Source of the DNA: Streptomyces sp. PT12
GTDB taxonomy: Bacteria; Actinomycetota; Actinomycetes; Streptomycetales; Streptomycetaceae
NCBI RefSeq assembly: GCF_003311645.1
Contig: NZ_QEST01000090.1
Location: 1-41,456, forward strand
DNA length: 41,456 bases
Direction of reading: 5' to 3'
Of this stretch, positions 34,532-41,456 are shown one piece after another (the first letter of the stretch is position 1; each line of letters starts with the position of its first letter). A program made the position numbers and the translations under genes. A model generated the notes under the pieces. It saw only the letters and a list, made by a program, of their open reading frames with translations, was not told where the DNA came from and did no database searches.

Positions 34532-36346
34532 TCACCCCTTCACGGTGGTGGCGCTCGCAGCCGCCAGGCTGGCCGAATCCACAATGCCGGCCTCCACGGC
34601 AGTGATCGCCAACGCCACGTACCGGCTGTAAATACGGGCATCCCGAAAGCCACCGGCAAGAAACCACAGCCGGTCGTGCCCACAATGCCGGAAGGCAGTT
34701 CGTAGTTCGCCGCTGTCGTCGAGCCCCCATACTGTGGCTAACCGCTCGGTTACCTCGTCACCCAGGATCGGCCGTGCGGCGTCGCGCATATTGGTGTATC
34801 CCGTACAGCAGACAACCATGTCGGCGTGGACGCGCATACCGTCCTCGAATACAACCTCAGTGGCCGTTAACCGCTCGATCTGTGCTCGGCGCACGGCGAT
34901 GCGCCCGCCGATGATGAGCTGCGCCCCTCCTCTGTCAAGGTAGTATCCTCCAGCACGCACGAAAGTCATATACATGATTCCCAAGTCGTCCGGGCCGAGT
35001 GTGGTCGCGAAACCGGCTTCCTCCAGCCCGAAGAGCAATTCGCTATCGGCTTCCGCGAGTGAACGCGTCAGATGGGGAATCAGCTCGAAGGTGAGCCGGG
35101 TCGGCATTGAGGTGGCCATCAAGTCCGCTTCCTCAATGGATGGTCCGGACTCACCGTAGTAGGCGCCGTGGAAGGCGGGTATCGCGGCCCGTTGGGACAC
35201 CACATGCGTGGGACCCCGCTGCACCAACGTCACGTGCGCGCCCTGATCGCACGCGTCCTGGGCTACGTCCAGAGCGCTTGATCCGCTTCCGACAACAACC
35301 ACGTCCAAGCCCCTGAGCGAGGGACCCCCTTGATGCTCGGAAGAGTGCGTCATGGTGCCCGTGAAGTCCGCCGCCCCCGCGATGTCCGGTAGCTGCGGCA
35401 CTCCATGGTTGCCGGTCGCGAAGACCAACTGCTTCGTGGACAGCACGCAGCGCTGTCTACCCCGGTCGACCACCACGGTCCAGGAGCCGGATACCGTGTC
35501 GTATACCGCCTCCGTAACCTCCGCCGCGGTCCACACGCGCAAGTCGAGAAACCGGGCATAGGCCTCCATCCAATCCGCGATCATGTCCTTATTGGGCAGT
35601 AGGGGCCAAGTCTCGGGAAAGCTCATGTACGGGAACTGCGCCGACCACTTGGGCTCGTGCAAGACGAGCCCGTGGTAGCGGTGCCGCCAGTTGTCCCCAA
35701 CTTGTTTATTGCGGTCCACGAGAAGTGTCGTGATGCCCAGGCGCTTGAGGTGCGCAGCCAGAAAAAGCCCGCAATGGCCGGCACCGATGATCAGCACGCT
35801 GGGGTTCAAGTCGTCTGCTTGGGCCCGCCCACGTGATCCGCCAGCTGCGTGGCGAGCCTCTCCCTCTGCGGACATGGCCGATGCGGTGGCGGCGTCTTGC
35901 TCAATATCGGAGATCTTGACCTGCTGAAAGGGGCGGTCGGTGAGCTCCTGGAGGGAGGTCGAGATGGTCCACGCTCGCCAGGCGCCACTCTTGTCAGACA
36001 ACAACCGGACAACACCGCTCCGGGTTCCCACCCGAGTGGTGAAATTGATCACGGCTTCGATATAGGTCTCCTCCGGGAAGCTCACGGCATGCCGATCGTC
36101 AAGTCGCACCTCGCGAAAGCCGGATGCCGCGAGTCGCTCGTCGAGAAACTCGCAGATGTCCACTGCTCCGCGCAGGGTAGAGATATCCCAGCGCAGCGCG
36201 TACAGATCCCTCCACCATGGGTCGGCCCCGAGGAGTCCTGCGACCGCACGGGTGTCACCTGTAGACAACGCGCAATCAAAAGCTGCTACCCAGTCACCCA
36301 TTACAGCCCGGTGGTCGAATGACGGGACCGCCGTGGTATCACTCAT
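34532..36346 (-). CDS. NTF2/SnoaL-like domain fused to flavin-containing monooxygenase
   Basis: This 604-aa protein is the last gene of the linaridin-like operon. Residues about 10-135 form an NTF2/SnoaL-like domain (VMGDWVAAFDCALSTGDTRA). From about 183 comes a class B flavin monooxygenase: FAD-binding GAGHCG (188-193), the FMO/Baeyer-Villiger-type fingerprint FTGTMTHSSEH (328-338), NADPH-binding VGSGSSALD (352-360), and CTGYT near the C-terminus. Such enzymes insert one oxygen from O2 into a nucleophile (N, S) or carbonyl. A complete fold and intact motifs argue for activity. The ATG at 36346 follows GGAG, 13 bases after the permease stop. In this operon the natural inference is tailoring of the peptide, for example S-oxidation or N-hydroxylation; a detoxification role is an alternative. 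No such enzyme is known to me from linaridin clusters. Confidence 0.85.
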   Translation of the reverse strand: MSDTTAVPSFDHRAVMGDWVAAFDCALSTGDTRAVAGLLGADPWWRDLYALRWDISTLRGAVDICEFLDERLAASGFREVRLDDRHAVSFPEETYIEAVINFTTRVGTRSGVVRLLSDKSGAWRAWTISTSLQELTDRPFQQVKISDIEQDAATASAMSAEGEARHAAGGSRGRAQADDLNPSVLIIGAGHCGLFLAAHLKRLGITTLLVDRNKQVGDNWRHRYHGLVLHEPKWSAQFPYMSFPETWPLLPNKDMIADWMEAYARFLDLRVWTAAEVTEAVYDTVSGSWTVVVDRGRQRCVLSTKQLVFATGNHGVPQLPDIAGAADFTGTMTHSSEHQGGPSLRGLDVVVVGSGSSALDVAQDACDQGAHVTLVQRGPTHVVSQRAAIPAFHGAYYGESGPSIEEADLMATSMPTRLTFELIPHLTRSLAEADSELLFGLEEAGFATTLGPDDLGIMYMTFVRAGGYYLDRGGAQLIIGGRIAVRRAQIERLTATEVVFEDGMRVHADMVVCCTGYTNMRDAARPILGDEVTERLATVWGLDDSGELRTAFRHCGHDRLWFLAGGFRDARIYSRYVALAITAVEAGIVDSASLAAASATTVKG

Positions 36347-36359
36347 TCTCGCTCCTTCT

Positions 36360-37640
36360 CTACATCACCCAGCTCGCGATCCACAGGCACAGCAGCGCCA
36401 TGTCCGGCCCGGCGATTACTCGGTTCACTGTGTTCAAGGGAACGGCGCCGAGCGGTGTCGCGAGGATGCCGAATTCAGTCGAGCCACCGCGCGCCGAGTG
36501 GCGCCGCGCAATGATTGCGCCCGGTAGCACGAGGAGGACTAGTGCCGCCAGCGGCGGAAATCCCAGTGCGAGGGAGACCGCGGCAGCGATCGCCAAGGAG
36601 ACAGCCACACCCGGCAGCGCCAAAGCCACCGGGACGCGCGACCCCCCGGTGCCCCAGATCCGGGACAGCGCGTTTGAACGCAGCCACTCTTCGGAACTTC
36701 GGACCATCGTCACCGTCACGGTTAGCTCCAGCAGTGCCGTGAGTAACAGGGCTGGCAACGGGCCGAGTAACCGGTGGAGCGCGAAGATCAGCGGGAACAT
36801 GAGACCGATGGTCGGGATGACGGCTCGGAGGTTGCGTGCCAGGACGGCTCCAGCGAGGCCGAGGGGCCACCGGAGGCGGTAGACGAAGGCTGGCAACGGC
36901 TCCCTGGTGACCTTGGCCTCGCGGTGCCGCATCACTCGGACGACCTCATGGTCGAGCATGGTGGCTCCCGCGCCCAGCGACCATCTGCCGCGCGCACCGC
37001 GGTACAGCTGCCAACGTGGTGTCAGTTCAGTCCGCGTCCCCGGCAGGGTCAAGATCCCGCGTCGCGCGACCGCTAGGCAACTCAATAGGCATACACCAGT
37101 AAGTGCCGAGACAGGACCGTTCCAGGCTTCGCCCACGGCCAACACGACGCCGAGCGAGCAGAGGATGAAAGGGAGTAGCCGCGCCACCGCGTCAAGGTCG
37201 CGGCGTTGCAGCTGCACGGCGAGCACCAGAAAGAGCTGGAGCAAACCCCAGACGGCAACCGCCAGGGCGAGGTAGGGGCCGTCCCCAGCTGCCATCACCA
37301 AAGCGCTGAGTACGGCCAGCACGGTCGCAAGGCCCCCACCGATGAGGTAGGCCTTGACTGCCTCCCGCCGCAACCAACCTCGTGGGTCCCGCTGCCACAT
37401 AAACCACTGGAGCCTGCCTGCCGAAACAGCCAGTGGCCCCGCAAAGTACCAGAACCGCACCCACAGCCCCAGGGTGAACAGAAGCAGCGCCACGGCGAAC
37501 CAATCAGCCGAGTAACCTCGTCGCTCTGCCTGGTTGAGCACATCCGGTAGGAGACTGTTGCCGACCGCGAAAAGCAGCATCGCTGTCAAGCCCACCATGA
37601 GCGCGAGCTCATACAGGGCGGCCCAGGACTGCGGCCTCAT
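36360..37640 (-). CDS. ABC exporter membrane subunit
   Basis: This 426-aa polytopic membrane protein has about ten hydrophobic segments, such as LYELALMVGLTAMLLFAVGN, WFAVALLLFTLGLWVRFWYF, AYLIGGGLATVLAVLSALVM and VSLAIAAAVSLALGFPPLAA. It has no ATPase domain. It may belong to the DUF6297-like permeases that pair with stand-alone ATPases in actinobacteria, but that is a weak recollection. The ATG at 37640, preceded by GGAGGG, overlaps the ATPase stop in an ATGA junction; the frame is open a little further upstream. It probably exports the modified peptide and may give self-protection. Confidence 0.72.
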   Translation of the reverse strand: MRPQSWAALYELALMVGLTAMLLFAVGNSLLPDVLNQAERRGYSADWFAVALLLFTLGLWVRFWYFAGPLAVSAGRLQWFMWQRDPRGWLRREAVKAYLIGGGLATVLAVLSALVMAAGDGPYLALAVAVWGLLQLFLVLAVQLQRRDLDAVARLLPFILCSLGVVLAVGEAWNGPVSALTGVCLLSCLAVARRGILTLPGTRTELTPRWQLYRGARGRWSLGAGATMLDHEVVRVMRHREAKVTREPLPAFVYRLRWPLGLAGAVLARNLRAVIPTIGLMFPLIFALHRLLGPLPALLLTALLELTVTVTMVRSSEEWLRSNALSRIWGTGGSRVPVALALPGVAVSLAIAAAVSLALGFPPLAALVLLVLPGAIIARRHSARGGSTEFGILATPLGAVPLNTVNRVIAGPDMALLCLWIASWVM

Positions 37641-38290
37641 GCTAAGTCCCTCCCCGCCAGGCTGAAAGAGCGGCAACCGAGCTGGGCCAGGAGTTCAGAA
37701 GAGTGCGTCGAGACCAGCACGCAGCGACCGCGCGTCGCCATGACGTTTAACTCTTCAGCGAGGCAATCGATGCCTGCGGCGTCCAAGTGCCGTTCCGGCT
37801 CGTCGAGCAGCAACACCTCCCAGGGACGCACCAATGCGGTCGCCAGAGCTGCGCGCTGTAGCTGACCGGCGCTCAGCGACTCCGGTAACCGATCTCGAAT
37901 ACCGGCGACAGCGAAGCGCGTCAAGGCCCGGACCACATGGTCCGCGTCATTCTCCGGCGACATCAAGAGCAGGTGGTCGGTGACAGTAAGATCCGGGAGC
38001 CAGGTGAAGTCGTCCAGCACGCCGAACACCGACCGCCAGTGCGCGGCCGACGACGGTTCGGAGACCCTGCCTGCGAGAGTGATGGAACCCGCGTTAAGCG
38101 GTGTAGCCCCGGCCAGACACTCCAACAGTGTGGATTTACCTGCGCCGTTCGGGCCGACCACGGCGACGATGTCACCGTCGCCGATCTCCAAATCGAGGTT
38201 CTCGAATACCACATCATCGCGGAACGACTTGCACAGGCCGTACGCTTGGAGTAGGAACGGGGATTCCACGTTCCTATCAGTGAGGCTCAC
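37637..38290 (-). CDS. ABC transporter ATP-binding subunit
   Basis: This 217-aa nucleotide-binding protein has Walker A GPNGAGKS (46-53), signature LSAGQ (139-143), Walker B VLLLDEP (159-165) and a switch His (VLVSTHSSE). It is short and lacks a membrane domain, so it needs the permease encoded next. Its GTG start overlaps the previous stop (GTGA) and its stop overlaps the permease ATG (ATGA). In cypemycin-type clusters the exporter (CypT) is likewise an ABC protein, though its exact family differs here as far as I can tell. Confidence 0.92.
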   Translation of the reverse strand: MSLTDRNVESPFLLQAYGLCKSFRDDVVFENLDLEIGDGDIVAVVGPNGAGKSTLLECLAGATPLNAGSITLAGRVSEPSSAAHWRSVFGVLDDFTWLPDLTVTDHLLLMSPENDADHVVRALTRFAVAGIRDRLPESLSAGQLQRAALATALVRPWEVLLLDEPERHLDAAGIDCLAEELNVMATRGRCVLVSTHSSELLAQLGCRSFSLAGRDLA

Positions 38291-38832
38291 GCCGTATCAG
38301 TCGAGCGGGCCAAAGCGCCCTCCCGCGAGACGACGACCGGTTGCATGACCGAGTGAGTGTCGCCCGGCCTTGTCGTGAGCACCATAAACTGAAAATACTC
38401 GGCACCCTTATAGTCTTTCAGGCACATATCCCTGATCACGTCCTCAATGAGTCGGTAAGCTGAGGTCTGGGTCGTCCATTCGTACGATGCTCCGAGCCCA
38501 GCCATGACACGCAGCGACTCCACGGTATCAAACAGTACCTTGGGTGCCCGGCTCGCCGGGTTCCACACCAGCGAGTACCACCGCAGGGAGTTACTGTACG
38601 GAATCTCAGCCCATTCACTCCATACCCCACCAGTTCTTGTCCGGTACATCAGGTGAATATTGTCGATTCCTGGATTTGGGGCGAAGAATCTCCACTGCGG
38701 AAGGCGGGCAAGTAATTTCGATCGGGTGCTGAAGCGAACCTTGGCATCAGGGGTGTTTTCCAGTGCAGTGAGCGTCACATGCGCAGCCATACCGGCTGCG
38801 ACGACGGCATAAATGGCTCGATCAAGCCTCAC
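38287..38832 (-). CDS. Small membrane protein with W-R-F-F-A-P-N-P motif (putative linaridin LinE-like)
   Basis: This 181-aa protein has one N-terminal membrane helix (about 5-24, RAIYAVVAAGMAAHVTLTAL), then the motif LPQWRFFAPNPGIDNIHLMY at about 45-64 and a beta-rich domain with aromatic residues (RYSLVWNPASR, ASYEWTTQTSAYRLIEDVIR). W-x-F-F-A-P-x-P occurs in proteins that accompany or form the C-terminal part of HTTM-type membrane proteins. In legonaridin-type linaridin clusters, two proteins (LinG/LinE) are thought to correspond to one fused protein (CypL) of cypemycin; this gene would be the second half. That assignment is from memory and inference. It overlaps both neighbours with GTGA junctions. 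Confidence 0.55.
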   Translation of the reverse strand: MRLDRAIYAVVAAGMAAHVTLTALENTPDAKVRFSTRSKLLARLPQWRFFAPNPGIDNIHLMYRTRTGGVWSEWAEIPYSNSLRWYSLVWNPASRAPKVLFDTVESLRVMAGLGASYEWTTQTSAYRLIEDVIRDMCLKDYKGAEYFQFMVLTTRPGDTHSVMQPVVVSREGALARSTDTA

Positions 38833-39746
38833 TTGAGCGCATCCCTCACGGTTCGCGCGACAGTCCGGGCAAAAGTAATCTTCCCGATGATTGACCGGTG
38901 ATTACTCTTCTCGATGAACGAAAAATCCGCAGCAGTCCGCTTCGCAAGTTCCCGCTGCTGTGTCACGTTGTCGCCAGCGGCTATGACATGGCGGTCAAAT
39001 TCATACGAGGCGAGAGCCTCCTGGCCAATAAGCGGCTCATTCAGATACTCGCGGTGCGCGACGAAAAGTGTGCGCGGATGTGATGCCTCAACTAGGTAGC
39101 TCTCCTGCACCCTCGCTCGATAGTTGACGTCGATCGCCATCTTATTCACAGTCCACCAGGAGAGTCCGGTGACCGAAGCTAACCCTTCCTGAATGGACAT
39201 CTGGCGATAGCGACCGAGGCCTTCCGGAGAATTACGGGCAGTCTCTAACAGCGTCGCATCCGTCCCGTCGATTGTGAATACCGCCTTAGTGCGCTGCCTC
39301 AGCCGAGGCGATTCATGCAGCACGTTCGCCGTCACCAGCGATCCAATCGAGTGCGAGACGAAGCAGAGAACGGGGACGGAGCCGAATAGTCCCTCGAGCA
39401 GAGATTCGATGAGTGCAGCAGGGCGATGCACACTGCTGGTCCGGGCATAGCCTCTACGGTGGTAGCGCAGTAGTGTGAACTCCTCCTGGAGTTCCTGGAC
39501 GATCCAGTCCCAGGATTCCAACGGAGAGCCTAGTCCGTTCTCGCAGACGATGACCGGACAGCCGCCCGCCGGGGGTGGCCCGGACAGCACGTACTCGATC
39601 TCGCCTCCGATTCTGTCGGCCAGTACGCTGGTACCGCCTGGAGCTCGGCGGCGGCGCGCCTCTTCCTGCCTCCTAGTGGCGGCGACGAAGGTGCTGACGG
39701 TGAGCGCGCCGGCGAGCGCGGAACCGACCATGCTCTCAAGACGCAT
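38829..39746 (-). CDS. Membrane-anchored alpha/beta hydrolase (putative linaridin LinH/CypH-like)
   Basis: This 305-aa protein has an N-terminal hydrophobic anchor (about 5-23, SMVGSALAGALTVSTFVAAT) and an alpha/beta-hydrolase fold. The oxyanion region is CENGLGSPLESWDW, followed by YHRRGYARTS. The nucleophile elbow is SHSIG (131-135, Ser133, with S in place of the usual first G), and a late His occurs in KSNHRSIIG (about 285). Linaridin clusters carry a conserved alpha/beta-hydrolase-domain protein (CypH, LegH) needed for modification of the core peptide; recent work assigns epimerisation to a member of this family. The ATG at 39746 overlaps the upstream stop by 11 bases. Generic hydrolase function is the fallback, but the operon favours a peptide-modifying role. 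Confidence 0.7.
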   Translation of the reverse strand: MRLESMVGSALAGALTVSTFVAATRRQEEARRRRAPGGTSVLADRIGGEIEYVLSGPPPAGGCPVIVCENGLGSPLESWDWIVQELQEEFTLLRYHRRGYARTSSVHRPAALIESLLEGLFGSVPVLCFVSHSIGSLVTANVLHESPRLRQRTKAVFTIDGTDATLLETARNSPEGLGRYRQMSIQEGLASVTGLSWWTVNKMAIDVNYRARVQESYLVEASHPRTLFVAHREYLNEPLIGQEALASYEFDRHVIAAGDNVTQQRELAKRTAADFSFIEKSNHRSIIGKITFARTVARTVRDALK

Positions 39747-40536
39747 TCTCTGTCCTCTGCCCGATGACGTAGTGCGCTGAGGGGTGGGTGGCCCCGAAGG
39801 TCCAGAAGAAGCGCGGTAGCCCCATTGTGTATGCGACGACGAGATGGAATAGCTTCGCCAGAGTCAGGCCATGCCGAGCGATACGCGGATCGGCCACATA
39901 TACGACCGGGTAGGCAACCTCACCCGCGATGGTGGCCCAGGAGATCAGCCGGCCGATATCTGGATGGGAAATGATAAAGCGGGCGAATGAAGTATTGCCA
40001 TAGGTGTTCGTGCGCATGATCAGTTCCATGGCCCGCCCAGAACGCCAGTCGCTTGAAACAAGCTTCGCCAGGCCCGAAGCCAGGTAGGAGAGGCACAGCT
40101 GGGCGTTGAGTGCCCGCAGGAACAGGTCGTCGGAGCGCTTGGCGTCAGGGATCAGCGCGGTGGCCAATCGGTATCCGTTGATAACACCTTGCAGCTGATC
40201 CGATCCGTCCCGGCCATACGGGTTGCGCGTCTCGAACGATTTGTTGACCAGTAGCGAGAGAGCGGAGGCGGCTATGTTGCTTTTCCTGCCACCGAGTAGA
40301 GTCAGTACTGGAGCGGCAGCATTCACCACGTGAATGGCTGTGATCCCGCCCGTGGAATCAAGGAATCTTCTCACGGGAAGCGGAAGGAAACTCGTCCGGT
40401 TGGCCGTCGCGCGGCCTCGCATGATGCCGTCCGAACGGTACTGCTTGATTGAACGGATCGACTCGACGGCGTTGATCAACTGGCCAACGGCGGACATTCT
40501 GAGTGTACGCTGCACATAGGTGGACGGGTCTGTCAC
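39736..40536 (-). CDS. HTTM-like polytopic membrane protein (putative linaridin LinG / CypL N-half)
   Basis: This 266-aa protein has several hydrophobic segments: AIHVVNAAAPVLTLLGG, AQLCLSYLASGLAKLVSSDW (about 145-164), WATIAGEVAYPVVYV and LAKLFHLVVAYTMGLPRFFW. The Q-L-C-L-S-Y-L-A-S-G-L-A-K-L then W-R-S-G pattern is a hallmark of the HTTM family (vitamin-K gamma-carboxylase-like membrane domain). It is the first enzyme-type gene after the precursor. The GTG at 40536 has an A-G-G-G-G-G ribosome-binding site that sits inside a hairpin arm. Together with the 181-aa protein it could make up a split CypL-type dehydration/modification enzyme; this is inference from motif and order. Confidence 0.65.
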   Translation of the reverse strand: MTDPSTYVQRTLRMSAVGQLINAVESIRSIKQYRSDGIMRGRATANRTSFLPLPVRRFLDSTGGITAIHVVNAAAPVLTLLGGRKSNIAASALSLLVNKSFETRNPYGRDGSDQLQGVINGYRLATALIPDAKRSDDLFLRALNAQLCLSYLASGLAKLVSSDWRSGRAMELIMRTNTYGNTSFARFIISHPDIGRLISWATIAGEVAYPVVYVADPRIARHGLTLAKLFHLVVAYTMGLPRFFWTFGATHPSAHYVIGQRTENAS

Positions 40537-40542
40537 GCTTGC

Positions 40543-40601
40543 CCCCTGCCATAAGGATGGCAGGGGCAGGCACCCAGCTCACCGACGAGCACCTGCCCCT
40601 G
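40543..40601 (-). promoter_or_regulatory. Two mutually exclusive hairpins between precursor and enzyme genes
   Basis: On the minus-strand transcript, arm A CAGGGGCAGG (40601-40592) pairs perfectly with arm B CCTGCCCCTG (40570-40561). A second perfect 10-bp stem, CCCCTGCCAT (40566-40557) with ATGGCAGGGG (40552-40543) and tetraloop CCTT, shares six bases with arm B, so both cannot form together. The second stem covers the AGGGGG ribosome-binding site of the HTTM-like gene (GTG at 40536). Formation of the first stem would free it. This could be a translational switch, or a partial terminator / mRNA-processing structure keeping precursor mRNA in excess. Confidence 0.65.
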
Positions 40602-40641
40602 ATACAAGAAAGCGGATCAGCTCAGCAGTCGACGACGTGCA

Positions 40642-40815
40642 CTAGCAAGCGGCGGTCGTAACGCTTCCCTGAACCGCCACAACGACTGCGGGGACAACGA
40701 CAGCGGTCACCAGCACCGGCGCGTCCGTTACCTCGCAGAAGCCCGGCTTCACGTTCCCGAACTGTTCATTCGCTGCCTCCAGTAGACGTCCATTCTGGAA
40801 CTCGTACTTTCCCAT
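40642..40815 (-). CDS. Linaridin-like RiPP precursor peptide
   Basis: This 57-aa peptide starts MGKYEFQNGRLLEAANEQFG and ends in a hydrophobic, Val-rich, Thr-containing segment closing with SVTTAAC. The ATG at 40815 follows AAAGGGG at proper spacing; an in-frame GTG ten codons upstream lacks such a site. From P24 to C57 it aligns without gaps to the last 34 residues of the cypemycin precursor CypA as I remember it. Shared are P-G-F (24-26), P33, T37, Q-G-S (49-51) and the terminal Cys (57). This predicts a 22-residue core at 36-57, like cypemycin. T54 stands where cypemycin has the Cys that forms its AviCys ring. Candidate dehydrobutyrines are T37, T53 and T54. The adjacent operon supports a linaridin assignment. 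Confidence 0.78.
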   Translation of the reverse strand: MGKYEFQNGRLLEAANEQFGNVKPGFCEVTDAPVLVTAVVVPAVVVAVQGSVTTAAC

Positions 40816-41456
40816 GTTGCACCCCTTTCCCAAGAGCAAAGACACAGACTGTCTGGCCAGTTAAATCGCCAGCATTACTGACCGCGAAGAACGGTAACTT
40901 CAGCCGGCAGAGGACGGCAATTGGGCGGTGCCCGTTTTCGGTCACGTCCAAATTTGACCGAGAACGCGGCACCGAAGCGTCGATCGATCGTCACGGTGAG
41001 TGGTTGCCGAGATTGGTCTTCGGTGCTCCCGGGTGAAACTGTGACTGCCTGGGAGCCGAACGTAACCGCACCGGCGGTCCTTGCCTGCGGCCCTCTGCGC
41101 ACGCCTGGCGCAGGCTCGGCCGCGGGGGTAGCAGCGCGAATGACCAGCTTGGCCGGACGGCGACGCGCCGTTCCATGGGGCGCTCGCGGCGGGTGCTTCG
41201 CCCAGGCAGTCAATCGCCGCGGCGTAGGCGGCGCTGCTGGTTCCCGACTGAGGGCACCGTAACTATAGGCTGCAGAGGGCGAGTTGTTGCGACAGCGCGA
41301 ACCGGCGCCAAGCGGTACGGCAGTTGGTTGCGGTCCACGGCACGCAGCCGTACTAGGTTGGCCGGATCGTCGCTCGATGGCGGTTTCGACCAGGGCGACA
41401 CTGAGCGTTTTCCAACCTCAGTTTGAGCAGGTCAGGTGCAGGGTGAGGATGGCCTG
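40816..41456. other. Region upstream of the precursor gene to the window edge
   Basis: The precursor promoter should lie here on the minus strand, but I find no convincing -35/-10 pair. Two weak minus-strand frames (41401-41210 and 41213-40875) overlap in a GTGA junction. The second contains FGSQAVTVSPG and PLTVTIDRRFGAAFSVKFG, which could be beta strands, but neither resembles a family I know. At the very edge, 41456-41418 minus reads QAILTLHLTCSN before a stop, possibly the 3' end of a gene outside the window. Codon bias is weak, and I treat the region as mostly non-coding or decayed. Confidence 0.35.

Noticed and set aside
34195-34605. Plus-strand frame running out of tRNA-Pro
   Set aside because: It is translation of the tRNA and its flank (GSALRSGRRGRGFKSRHPD-type artefact), not a gene.
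40816-40845. Longer precursor starting at GTG 40845
   Set aside because: No Shine-Dalgarno precedes it, while AAAGGGG precedes the ATG at 40815 with normal spacing; the extra codons contain that ribosome-binding site.
40816-41000. Promoter of the precursor gene (TTGCCG or TAATGC elements on the minus strand)
   Set aside because: No -35/-10 pair with acceptable sequence and 16-18 base spacing could be found.

Overview
The window is high-GC actinobacterial chromosome, almost certainly Streptomyces or a very close relative. The indicators are the GC3-rich codon use, the tRNA-Ser / SRP RNA / dnaX / ybaB / recR / ask block, and a WblA regulator sitting between two ArsA-type ATPases and a class A penicillin-binding protein, an arrangement I recall from S. 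coelicolor around wblA. A conserved core (about 9.5-34.3 kb) is flanked by two accessory regions, each abutting a tRNA gene.

Left accessory region (1-9479): the end of an integrated element. It holds a truncated DUF3631 gene, a small HTH regulator, an excisionase and a tyrosine integrase with an unusual long C-terminal extension. A complete type I restriction-modification operon (hsdM-hsdS-hsdR) on the minus strand follows. The region ends at tRNA-Ser(GGA), where the plus strand still reads like the tail of an older integrase, so this tRNA looks like a used attachment site.

Core (9480-34262): tRNA-Ser, SRP RNA, dnaX, ybaB, recR, a DUF5063 gene, a decayed SpoIIE-phosphatase-like remnant, and aspartokinase with an internal start for its regulatory subunit (asd does not follow). 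Next come an ECF sigma factor with a coupled membrane partner, SURF1, an S9 peptidase / RidA / DUF4177 operon, two ArsA ATPases, wblA, a bifunctional PBP, a small secreted protein, a 1365-aa multidomain secreted SGNH hydrolase (NocE-like), a lipoprotein, a YqeY-like protein, a metallophosphoesterase and tRNA-Pro(CGG).

Right accessory region (34263-41456): starts immediately after tRNA-Pro and has visibly lower GC and less biased codons. It carries one tightly overlapping minus-strand operon that I interpret as a linaridin-type RiPP pathway: a 57-aa precursor, an HTTM-like membrane protein, a membrane-anchored alpha/beta hydrolase, a second small membrane protein with a W-R-F-F-A-P-N-P motif, an ABC exporter (ATPase and permease) and a flavin monooxygenase fused to an NTF2/SnoaL-like domain. 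The last 34 residues of the precursor align without gaps to those of the cypemycin precursor as I recall it. No CypD-type decarboxylase, CypM-type methyltransferase or protease is visible, and the monooxygenase is not a known linaridin enzyme. Between precursor and first enzyme gene are two mutually exclusive hairpins, one of which covers the ribosome-binding site of the enzyme gene. This operon is the most likely undescribed system in the window.
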